A stretch of DNA of 5,195 bases from Nitrospiria bacterium (GTDB lineage: Bacteria; Nitrospirota; Nitrospiria; Nitrospirales; UBA8639): the NCBI GenBank assembly GCA_030430725.1, contig JAUIKP010000276.1, forward strand, positions 1-5,195. Reading direction: 5' to 3'. Each line of letters opens with the position of its first letter. Position 1 is the stretch's first letter. The position numbers were made by a program, and so were the translations under genes. Below, in pieces: positions 1-5,195 of the stretch. Under the pieces are notes generated by a model. The model was not told the origin of the DNA. It did no database searches and saw only the letters and a list, made by a program, of their open reading frames with translations.

Positions 1-237
1 CAACTTCCTTCCCCGAAACCTTGGAAAATCAGCTTTTCCTATGGCCGCGCCCTGCAGGATGCCGCGCTGGAAACCTGGCACGGGAAGGCCGAAAACCTCC
101 AGGCAGGTCAACAAGCTTTTTACCACAGAGCCAAATGTAACGGAGCTGCGTGCTTCGGGAAATACACAGAAAAGATGGAAGCGGATTCGTCACGGAAAAC
201 GGCACCGGCACACCGTGCAGACTGGCATGACGACTAA
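1..237 (+). CDS. Class I fructose-1,6-bisphosphate aldolase, C-terminal part (5' end outside window)
   Basis: Frame 1 is open from the first base to a TAA at 235-237 and encodes the last 78 residues of a class I (Schiff-base, eukaryote-type) fructose-bisphosphate aldolase. This cytoplasmic enzyme interconverts fructose-1,6-bisphosphate with dihydroxyacetone phosphate and glyceraldehyde-3-phosphate. The recognisable part is [13 protein letters not shown] (residues 7-19 of the visible piece), matching the animal aldolase [13 protein letters not shown] segment. Its Arg (visible residue 16, codon 46-48) corresponds to the substrate-phosphate-binding Arg303 of rabbit aldolase. It is followed by the helix [20 protein letters not shown] and by [15 protein letters not shown], equivalent to the RALANSLACQGKYT region of animal enzymes. 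The catalytic Lys lies upstream, outside the window. The tail after GKYT is short and lacks the mobile SLFVSNHAY-type end of animal aldolases, as is usual in bacterial members. It is unrelated to metal-dependent class II enzymes. The next gene lies 139 nt downstream on the same strand. Confidence 0.9.
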   Translation, partial: QLPSPKPWKISFSYGRALQDAALETWHGKAENLQAGQQAFYHRAKCNGAACFGKYTEKMEADSSRKTAPAHRADWHDD

Positions 238-290
238 GCCGCATTTGATGAATCCTTTTGACCGGTGAGAGATTTGGAGGCAAATATCCC

Positions 291-380
291 ATGTCCGTTT
301 TGAAACACTGTGATGGCGATTGGAAGAAAAATCTTGTCGCTCAAACAACAACAGTCAGCCGGGAAGAGGACCAACCATGA
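291..380 (+). CDS. Candidate 29-aa leader ORF overlapping the HAD gene start
   Basis: An ATG at 291 opens 29 codons (MSVLKHCDGDWKKN... ending SREEDQP) and stops at TGA 378-380. That stop overlaps the next gene's ATG (377-379) as ATGA, the arrangement typical of translational coupling. A GGAGG lies at 276-280, ten nt before the ATG; this spacing is slightly long but usable. I recognise no domain, signal peptide or membrane segment; the peptide is polar and charged. It has no run of one amino acid's codons as in an amino-acid attenuator, although it holds three consecutive Thr codons (ACA) at residues 19-21. It could be a real small protein, a translated leader whose only job is to deliver ribosomes to the HAD start, or chance. 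The HAD gene also has its own AGAGGA, so coupling is not strictly required. Homologues in related genomes are unknown to me. Confidence 0.33.
   Translation: MSVLKHCDGDWKKNLVAQTTTVSREEDQP
363..370 (+). promoter_or_regulatory. Shine-Dalgarno that fixes the HAD/beta-PGM start at 377
   Basis: GAAGAGGA ends six nt before the ATG at 377. The same frame stays open upstream to a possible TTG at 320, but nothing like a Shine-Dalgarno precedes it. The 19 extra residues (rich in Ser, Asn and Gly) look unlike protein and precede the usual N-terminal region of this family. The ATG at 377 is therefore the preferred start. Confidence 0.75.
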
Positions 381-1135
381 GTGGAGGGAAAGCACCTAAT
401 GTTATAACCCGCGATAAATTCGATGCCGTGCTGTTTGACCTTGATGGCGTCCTCACGGCAACAGCTACTGTGCATGCCAAGTGTTGGAAAATAATGTTCG
501 ACGAATATCTGCAGAACCTGGCGTCCCGGACCGGTGAACCGTTTCAACCCTTTGAGATTGCCACGGATTATCGTCTCTATGTGGATGGGAAGCCGCGGTT
601 TGATGGAGTCCGCGATTTTCTCCGGTCCCGGGGGATTGAGCTACCCGAAGGAACTCCGGATGATTCACCACAAACAGAAACCGTGTGCGGGCTGGGAAAC
701 CGCAAGAACGAATTGATCAACGCGGTCCTTGAGTCTGATGGTGTGGAATCCTACGAAGGCAGTGTCGCATTGATTCGTCAAATCCGTGGGGAAGGCATCG
801 CAGTCGCCGTTGTGACTTCAAGTCAGAATTGCGATGCCGTGCTCAAGGCAGCCGGAATCGGAGATTTATTTTCCGTGAAAGTCGACGGCAATGTCATCCA
901 CGACCAACATCTCTCGGGAAAGCCGGCTCCGGACGGCTTTCTTGCCGCAGCAAAATCCTTAGGTGTGGATCCGAAACGTGCGGTGGTGGTGGAAGACGCG
1001 ATTTCGGGAGTTCAAGCCGGACGGAATGGCGGATTCGGGCTGGTGATCGGAGTCGCGCGCAAAGGAGACTCCGAAGAACTCAGAAACCATGGCGCTGATA
1101 TCGTGGTCAAGGATCTTGGAGAATTGCTCGATTAA
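377..1135 (+). CDS. pgmB: Beta-phosphoglucomutase-like HAD-superfamily protein
   Basis: This 252-residue cytoplasmic protein very probably interconverts beta-glucose-1-phosphate and glucose-6-phosphate through a phospho-aspartate, feeding the product of the GH65 enzyme downstream into glycolysis. HAD motifs, numbered from the ATG at 377, are: motif I DLDGV with nucleophile Asp21 and acid/base Asp23; motif II VVTSS (Thr147 or Ser148); motif III Lys182 in GKPAPD; motif IV Glu206-Asp207 in VVEDAISG. Thr29 and His33 align with Thr16 and His20 of Lactococcus lactis beta-PGM, and Arg109-Lys110-Asn111 (GLGNRKN) with its cap RKN around Lys76. The helical cap (about 34-125) has a YVDGKPRFDGVRDFL segment that I recall from the Mycobacterium tuberculosis Rv3400 type, whose neighbour Rv3401 is also GH65. 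One oddity is that the Asp usually found in the motif I DT/DS pair is Ala28. A plain sugar phosphatase is possible, but the gene pair and the beta-PGM-like residues favour the mutase. Confidence 0.86.
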   Translation: MSGGKAPNVITRDKFDAVLFDLDGVLTATATVHAKCWKIMFDEYLQNLASRTGEPFQPFEIATDYRLYVDGKPRFDGVRDFLRSRGIELPEGTPDDSPQTETVCGLGNRKNELINAVLESDGVESYEGSVALIRQIRGEGIAVAVVTSSQNCDAVLKAAGIGDLFSVKVDGNVIHDQHLSGKPAPDGFLAAAKSLGVDPKRAVVVEDAISGVQAGRNGGFGLVIGVARKGDSEELRNHGADIVVKDLGELLD

Positions 1136-1198
1136 GCTGCCGGGATGTTTCCCTCACACCTCTATACGATTCGTCTTCACTGATAAATACCCGGCAGC
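1136..1198 (+). repeat. Intercistronic inverted repeat (9-bp arms) between beta-PGM and GH65 genes
   Basis: GCTGCCGGG at 1136-1144, starting on the base after the TAA stop, is the exact reverse complement of CCCGGCAGC at 1190-1198. The arms enclose 45 nt. A shorter hairpin, GGGA-TGTT-TCCC at 1142-1153, uses part of the left arm, so the two folds exclude each other. No T-run follows the right arm, so this is not a standard intrinsic terminator. It could shape mRNA processing or stability, act as an attenuator for the GH65 gene, or be chance. It ends 42 nt before the GH65 start. Confidence 0.45.
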
Positions 1199-1240
1199 AG
1201 TATGTAAGCCTATGGCGTTTGATGGAAAGGTGAAAAATTC

Positions 1241-3634
1241 ATGATACACCATGAGCGCGTGAAGCCTCCTCCCCATATTTATCCTCCCGATGAATGGAAT
1301 CTGATAGAAAAAAAATTCCACCCTCCAGCCATCGAAATGACCGAAACGATTTTTGCGATAGGAAACGGATATCTCGGTATGCGGGGATGTGGAGAAGAAG
1401 GGGTGCCCGCCGTTCAAAACGGCACGTTTGTCAATGGTTTCTACGAATCGTGGCCGATCGTCTACGGCGAAGAGGCCTTTGGTTTTGCCCGGACGGGTCA
1501 GACCATCGTCAATGTCACGGACACTAAAAAAATCAAACTCTACGTTGACGACGAACCTCTCTATCTGCCGAGCGCCAATCTGTTGAACTACGACCGACGT
1601 TTGAACATGAAGTCGGCCACACTGGACCGGGAGATCTTGTGGGAGACCCCGTCCGGGAAACAGGTGCACATCAAATCCAGACGCCTTGTGTCATTTCCCC
1701 ACCGCCACATTGGGGCCATCTCGTATGAAGTGACGGTGTTGAATGCAGAAGCGCCGGTCGTCCTTTCCTCTGAAATGCTCTACCTTCACGACCATCAAAA
1801 GGGAAACGGTGACCCTCGACAAGCAAAAGGTTTACTCGACCGGACGTTACATCCCAGGAAACAGATTGCCAAAGATCGTCGTGTGGTGCTGTGTCACAGT
1901 ACCAAGAACAGCAACATGACTCTGGCTTGCGGCATGGACCATGATCTGGTGACCGACTGTGCCTACACCGTTCAGGACAAGTGTTACGAGGATTTCGGGG
2001 CGACTGTCTTCTCGATCGAGGCCAAGCCGGGCATCCCCATTCGCCTGTTCAAGTACATGACCTATCACACGACAGACACCGCATCTCCGGAAGGACTGTG
2101 TGCAAGGGCCGAACGGTCTTTAGATCGAGCCCTCGGACAGGGCTTCCCACGCATTCTGGCGGACCAGGAGCAATACATGCACGAATTCTGGCAAAGAAGC
2201 GATATCCAGGTCAGCAATTTGGATCCAAAACGGGCCAAGCGCTCCAACATTGAAATCCAGCAGGCCATTCGCTTCAACCTGTTTCATATCCTTCAGGCAG
2301 CAGGCAGAGCTGATACCACCGGAGTGCCGGCCAAGGGGCTGACGGGCCAGGCATATGAAGGTCAATACTTTTGGGATACGGAAATCTATCTGCTGCCATT
2401 TTTGATCTATACCTCTCCGTCCATTGCCAAGAACCTCCTGATGTTCCGCTATCGCATGTTGGACAAAGCCAGGGAACGGGCCCGGGAATTAAATCAAAAG
2501 GGCGCGATGTTTCCATGGAGGACCATCAACGGAGAAGAAGCCTCCGCCTACTATGCCGCGGGAACCGCCCAGTATCACATCAATGCGGACATCATGTATG
2601 CCCTTAGAAAATACATCCAGGCCACCGGTGATGAGAATTTTTTGAATGAGTACGGAGCCGAAATGTTGATCGAAACGGCACGCTTATGGAGTGATCTGGG
2701 ATTTTATTCGGAAGACCACGACAAGAAAGGAAAGTTTTGCATTCATGGGGTCACCGGACCTGACGAATACAATACCGTCGTCAATAACAATACCTATACG
2801 AATCTCATGGCGCGGGAAAATCTCCAGTATGCGGTGTCGACGATGGAGACATTACGGGAACAGAAACCCGAGATATTCGCCGCCCTTGTCAGCAAGACCG
2901 GCGTGGAGATGGAAGAAATCAAGGAATGGCGGAGGGCGGCGGAAAATATTTACATCCCTTATGATGAAAATCGAGGGATTCACCCGCAGGATGATTTTTT
3001 TCTAGAAAAAGAATTGTGGGACCTTAAGTCAACGCCGCCGGAAAAATTTCCTCTCTTATTGTTTTTTCACCCGTTGGTCATCTACCGATATCAAGTCATT
3101 AAGCAAGCGGATATTATTCTTGCCATGTTTCTGATAGGGAAAGAACTTTCCCCGGAGCAGAAAAAACGTAATTTTGACTATTATGACCCCCTGACCACAG
3201 GTGATTCCTCTCTTTCATCCTGCATTCAGAGTATCGTCGCGTCGGAGATCGGATACGTGGATAAAGCGTTGGAATACGCACGGGCGGCGTTGTTGATGGA
3301 TCTTGCCGATGTGGGGGGAAATGTGAAAGACGGGTGCCACATTGCCTCAATGGGCGGGACCTGGATGACGATGGTGTATGGCATGGCCGGGATGCGCGAC
3401 TTCGACGGTATCCTGACGTTCAAGCCTAGACGTCAACCGGATCAGCCGGCAAAGATACGCTTTCCTTTGACCTATCACGGTCAAATCCTCGACGTCGAAA
3501 TGGGGCCCGAAGGCGCCCGGTATGCTTTGCGGGAGGGCGACGGGTTGATGATCCGGCATGAAGATGAAGAGCTACACCTTTCGCCCGAGGTTCCAATTAT
3601 CACTCGGCCGATCGTGACCTGGCCGGCAATGTGA
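1241..3634 (+). CDS. Glycoside hydrolase family 65 protein, probable disaccharide phosphorylase (maltose/trehalose/kojibiose type)
   Basis: This 797-residue protein is full length for GH65, whose phosphorylases use phosphate to invert and release beta-glucose-1-phosphate from alpha-linked glucose disaccharides. Expected layout: N-terminal beta-sandwich (about 10-275, with GNGYLGMRG at 41-49), helical linker, (alpha/alpha)6 barrel (about 325-690) and C-terminal beta-sheet domain (about 695-790). Visible active-site motifs are FWDTE with Trp378-Asp379, FPWRTINGEEAS (424-435, near the acceptor-site loop), the general acid Glu509 in GVTGPDEY, and Lys621-Gln622 in IKQAD (glucose site). The phosphate loop is TTGDSSLS (652-659), with Gly654 where many phosphorylases have His. 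No signal peptide is seen, so it is probably cytoplasmic. The start is supported by AAAGGTG at 1226-1232. The neighbouring beta-PGM supports phosphorolysis over hydrolysis. I cannot tell maltose, trehalose, kojibiose or nigerose apart from sequence alone. Acetate kinase follows 13 nt after the stop, suggesting one transcript. Confidence 0.93.
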   Translation: MIHHERVKPPPHIYPPDEWNLIEKKFHPPAIEMTETIFAIGNGYLGMRGCGEEGVPAVQNGTFVNGFYESWPIVYGEEAFGFARTGQTIVNVTDTKKIKLYVDDEPLYLPSANLLNYDRRLNMKSATLDREILWETPSGKQVHIKSRRLVSFPHRHIGAISYEVTVLNAEAPVVLSSEMLYLHDHQKGNGDPRQAKGLLDRTLHPRKQIAKDRRVVLCHSTKNSNMTLACGMDHDLVTDCAYTVQDKCYEDFGATVFSIEAKPGIPIRLFKYMTYHTTDTASPEGLCARAERSLDRALGQGFPRILADQEQYMHEFWQRSDIQVSNLDPKRAKRSNIEIQQAIRFNLFHILQAAGRADTTGVPAKGLTGQAYEGQYFWDTEIYLLPFLIYTSPSIAKNLLMFRYRMLDKARERARELNQKGAMFPWRTINGEEASAYYAAGTAQYHINADIMYALRKYIQATGDENFLNEYGAEMLIETARLWSDLGFYSEDHDKKGKFCIHGVTGPDEYNTVVNNNTYTNLMARENLQYAVSTMETLREQKPEIFAALVSKTGVEMEEIKEWRRAAENIYIPYDENRGIHPQDDFFLEKELWDLKSTPPEKFPLLLFFHPLVIYRYQVIKQADIILAMFLIGKELSPEQKKRNFDYYDPLTTGDSSLSSCIQSIVASEIGYVDKALEYARAALLMDLADVGGNVKDGCHIASMGGTWMTMVYGMAGMRDFDGILTFKPRRQPDQPAKIRFPLTYHGQILDVEMGPEGARYALREGDGLMIRHEDEELHLSPEVPIITRPIVTWPAM

Positions 3635-3636
3635 GT

Positions 3637-3645
3637 GAAAGGGGA
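3637..3645 (+). promoter_or_regulatory. Shine-Dalgarno of ackA within the 13-nt gap behind GH65
   Basis: GAAAGGGGA lies between the GH65 stop (TGA 3632-3634) and the ackA ATG at 3648, leaving two nt after its last base. The close spacing supports co-transcription and likely translational coupling of the two genes, and supports the 3648 start, which places the family's invariant Asn at residue 7. Confidence 0.7.
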
Positions 3646-3647
3646 CC

Positions 3648-4901
3648 ATGCGAATTCTCGTGCTGAACAGCGGAAGTTCGTCCCTCAAGTTTCGGGTGCT
3701 CGATGTTGATCCTCAAGCGGCACCTCGCGAAATTCGACCGGATCGGGCACTGATCAAGGGAGCCGTGAAGGGCATCGGCAACACGGCGAGTTTTGAATGT
3801 GCGGTCGAAGAACAACCTATTACGAAAATCACCCGGGTGATTTCCAACCACCATCAGGCCATTCGCTGGCTGTTTGAGCAACTCGAACAACTCGACAGCG
3901 CGAATCATCATCCCGCCTCCCTCGCCGGGGTGGAAGCCGTCGGCCACCGGGTGGTCCATGGAGGAGAACGATTCTCTCAATCGGTCGTGATTTCGGACGA
4001 AGTGATGAGCGAGATTGATACGCTTGGAGAATTAGCGCCCTTGCACAACCCGGCCTGCCTGGAAGGAATTCGGGGGGTCAGGGCCATTCTGGGTCCACAG
4101 ATCCCGATGGTGGCAGTGTTCGACACGGCCTTTCACCACACCATGCCCTCTCATGCAAAAGTGTACGCGCTGCCCCATGCGTTAGCCGGTCGCCATCACA
4201 TTCGTCGCTATGGGTTCCACGGCATCGCACATGCCTCGTTGGTTGGAAGTTATTTTGAAAAAACCGGCAGACCGGCTGAACCATCCCGACTCATCACCGT
4301 GCAACTCGGAAATGGATGTTCAATATCCGCAATTAACAATGGGCAATCTGTGGAGACTTCCATGGGATTCACACCGCTGGAAGGGCTGGTCATGGGCACC
4401 CGGTGCGGTGATCTGGATCCCTCCATCGTCACCTATCTCTGTCAACAGGAAAAAGTGGAACCGACCGAAGTGGAGCGCTGGTTAAATGAACAGTCCGGCC
4501 TTCTGGGACTTTCCGGAAAAACGAATGATATGAGGGAACTCCTGCAAGCGGCGAACCGTGAACAGCATAAACCATCGCAAATGGCCATAGAGGTGTTTTG
4601 CTACCGTGTAAAAAAATATATCGGGGCCTATCTTGCGGTGCTGAGCGGAGCGGAAGCCATCGTCTTCGGGGGCGGAATCGGCGAGGCGGCTCCCGATATT
4701 CGACGCAAAATATGTGAAGATATGGAATGGTGCGGATTACGGTTGGATCCTCGTCTCAATAGCGAAGCCGTCGGTCTTCAGCCGGGAAATGTCACGAGAA
4801 TCAGTAAAGATGAGCAATCATTGGAAGTGTATGTCGGGGCTGCGGATGAAGAAACCTGGATTGCCCGTGAGACGGTACGTTGTCTCGGAGGGACCCGGTA
4901 G
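3648..4901 (+). CDS. ackA: Acetate kinase
   Basis: This 417-residue cytoplasmic enzyme of the ASKHA fold makes ATP and acetate from acetyl phosphate and ADP, reversibly. The start is right: Asn7 of LNSGSSSLKF sits exactly as in Methanosarcina thermophila AckA. Other catalytic residues are Arg101 (GHRVVHGG, family Arg91), His133 (PLHNP, His123), Asp159 (FDTAFH, Asp148), His191 (RYGFHGIAH, His180) and Arg252 (MGTRCGDLDP, Arg241). The C-terminal metal-site Glu is 401 or 402 in DEETWIARET. The nucleotide-binding loops GNGCSI (221-226) and FGGGIGE (340-346) are intact. Length is slightly above the usual 395-410, with about ten extra residues before Arg101. An unusual point is VGAADEE in place of the common IPTDEE near the C-terminus. 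It lies between GH65 and phosphoketolase, the producer of acetyl phosphate, so its likely role here is ATP recovery from the phosphoketolase route rather than from pyruvate via Pta. Butyrate kinase is ruled out by the AckA-type motifs. Confidence 0.97.
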   Translation: MRILVLNSGSSSLKFRVLDVDPQAAPREIRPDRALIKGAVKGIGNTASFECAVEEQPITKITRVISNHHQAIRWLFEQLEQLDSANHHPASLAGVEAVGHRVVHGGERFSQSVVISDEVMSEIDTLGELAPLHNPACLEGIRGVRAILGPQIPMVAVFDTAFHHTMPSHAKVYALPHALAGRHHIRRYGFHGIAHASLVGSYFEKTGRPAEPSRLITVQLGNGCSISAINNGQSVETSMGFTPLEGLVMGTRCGDLDPSIVTYLCQQEKVEPTEVERWLNEQSGLLGLSGKTNDMRELLQAANREQHKPSQMAIEVFCYRVKKYIGAYLAVLSGAEAIVFGGGIGEAAPDIRRKICEDMEWCGLRLDPRLNSEAVGLQPGNVTRISKDEQSLEVYVGAADEETWIARETVRCLGGTR

Positions 4902-4922
4902 GTTCCAAGGAATCTGTTTGGA

Positions 4923-4956
4923 CCTCGCCCAACTTCCCCTTATTACAAAGGCGAGG
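4923..4956 (+). repeat. Hairpin-forming inverted repeat behind ackA
   Basis: CCTCGCC at 4923-4929 and GGCGAGG at 4950-4956 are perfect reverse complements around a 20-nt A/T-rich loop, starting 21 nt after the ackA stop. The stem is short but has six G-C pairs of seven. There is no following T-tract, so it is not a canonical intrinsic terminator. It may mark the mRNA 3' end of the GH65-ackA unit, help stabilise it, or be chance. Confidence 0.4.
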
Positions 4957-5064
4957 AATGTGTCGGCGGAGGGTCTCACATATTGTCACAGGAATTTCCC
5001 TACACTTAAACCGGAAGAATCACATTTATCTTGAGTAAGTGTTCAAGCTGGATGATGTCACATT

Positions 5065-5073
5065 AAAGGAGGA
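5065..5073 (+). promoter_or_regulatory. Near-perfect Shine-Dalgarno of the phosphoketolase gene
   Basis: AAAGGAGGA matches the anti-Shine-Dalgarno of 16S rRNA almost completely, with GGAGG ending five nt before the ATG at 5078. It is the strongest ribosome binding site in the window, which suggests high translation of the phosphoketolase and fixes its start. Confidence 0.85.
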
Positions 5074-5077
5074 CAGC

Positions 5078-5195
5078 ATGTCGAATACGTTATCAAAAAA
5101 AGAACTGGACTTGATCGATGCCTATTGGCGGGCCGCAAATTATTTGTCAGTTGGACAAATCTATTTGTATGACAACCCGTTATTGAAAAAGACGT
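5078..5195 (+). CDS. xfp: Xylulose-5-phosphate/fructose-6-phosphate phosphoketolase, N-terminal fragment (runs off the window)
   Basis: Only the first 39 codons are present. The segment [15 protein letters not shown] (residues 16-30) followed by DNPLL (32-36) is the highly typical N-terminus of phosphoketolases, as in the [20 protein letters not shown] stretch of bifidobacterial Xfp. The family is thiamine-diphosphate dependent, cytoplasmic and about 800 residues long. It cleaves xylulose-5-phosphate and/or fructose-6-phosphate with phosphate into acetyl phosphate plus glyceraldehyde-3-phosphate or erythrose-4-phosphate. Thiamine-binding and catalytic residues lie beyond the edge, so intactness and substrate preference cannot be judged. 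Acetate kinase directly upstream uses its product. The 176-nt gap, with a hairpin and its own strong ribosome binding site, allows separate transcription from ackA, but no convincing promoter is visible. Confidence 0.92.
   Translation, partial: MSNTLSKKELDLIDAYWRAANYLSVGQIYLYDNPLLKKT

Noticed and set aside
41..268. 75-codon + strand ORF at the left end
   Set aside because: It is read in another frame across the clear class I aldolase reading frame; its product is Arg/Lys/Thr-rich without any known motif.
258..287. Sigma-70-like promoter TTGACC with AAATAT 18 nt later, upstream of beta-PGM
   Set aside because: The -10 element matches the consensus at only three of six positions. Use of this promoter would also start the transcript at about the ATG of the candidate leader ORF. 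Too weak to annotate.
320..376. N-terminal extension of the beta-PGM gene from a TTG at 320
   Set aside because: No Shine-Dalgarno precedes the TTG, the 19 extra residues are low-complexity Ser/Asn/Gly sequence, and the ATG at 377 has AGAGGA six nt upstream and fits family length.
1145..1183. 12-codon ORF in the gap between beta-PGM and GH65
   Set aside because: No ribosome binding site precedes it, it is very short, and it sits within the loop of the inverted repeat.
1154..1669. 171-codon ORF on the - strand at the start of GH65
   Set aside because: It lies almost wholly antisense to the strongly conserved GH65 N-terminal domain, and its translation shows no family motif.
3600..3980. 126-codon ORF on the - strand over the ackA start
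   Set aside because: It is antisense to the GH65 end and the AckA N-terminus with its invariant motifs; no domain or plausible context.
4923..4956. Intrinsic terminator after ackA
   Set aside because: The stem is only seven bp with a 20-nt loop, and no T-run follows, so it is kept only as an inverted repeat.
4983..5011. Promoter TTGTCA with TTAAAC at 17-nt spacing upstream of phosphoketolase
   Set aside because: The -35 is good (five of six) but the -10 matches only three of six. A start here is plausible given the long gap but not supported enough to list.
1..5195. Mobile element, CRISPR array, phage or defence system
   Set aside because: I saw no transposase or integrase motifs, terminal repeats, spaced direct repeats or tRNA-like sequence; all long reading frames belong to sugar and acetate metabolism.

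Overview
The window reads as a bacterial chromosomal block of central sugar metabolism, with every recognisable gene on the + strand. Base composition looks moderate by eye (a little over half G+C). Genes are tightly packed with AG-rich Shine-Dalgarno sequences. Nothing in the sequence names the species. The mix of a eukaryote-type class I aldolase, a GH65/beta-phosphoglucomutase pair, acetate kinase and phosphoketolase would suit, for example, a Nitrospirota or methylotrophic proteobacterium, but this is a weak guess.

Layout: (1) 1-237 is the 3' end of a class I fructose-1,6-bisphosphate aldolase, cut by the window edge. It has no start codon here but is clear in frame 1. (2) 238-376 is a short gap holding a candidate 29-codon leader ORF (291-380), whose stop overlaps the next start as ATGA. 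(3) 377-1135 is a HAD-superfamily beta-phosphoglucomutase-like protein. (4) 1136-1240 is a gap with a perfect 9-bp inverted repeat directly behind the stop codon. (5) 1241-3634 is a complete GH65 inverting disaccharide phosphorylase-type protein. (6) 3648-4901 is a complete acetate kinase, 13 nt behind GH65. (7) 4902-5077 is a 176-nt gap with a 7-bp hairpin. (8) 5078 to the right edge is the N-terminus of a phosphoketolase, behind a near-perfect Shine-Dalgarno. No stretch over 300 nt lacks a gene. I saw no tRNA, rRNA, CRISPR, insertion sequence or phage signal.

How the genes fit together (inference from known family reactions): GH65 would split an alpha-linked glucose disaccharide with inorganic phosphate into glucose and beta-glucose-1-phosphate. 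The beta-PGM would turn the latter into glucose-6-phosphate. After isomerisation, phosphoketolase would cleave fructose-6-phosphate or xylulose-5-phosphate with phosphate to acetyl phosphate, and acetate kinase would harvest this as ATP plus acetate. The aldolase links the triose and hexose pools. The set therefore looks like a locus for ATP-sparing, phosphate-driven breakdown of a storage or compatible-solute disaccharide to acetate. The families are all known. The less ordinary points are the phosphate-loop variant in GH65, the lost Asp in HAD motif I, the possible coupled leader ORF and the structured gaps.
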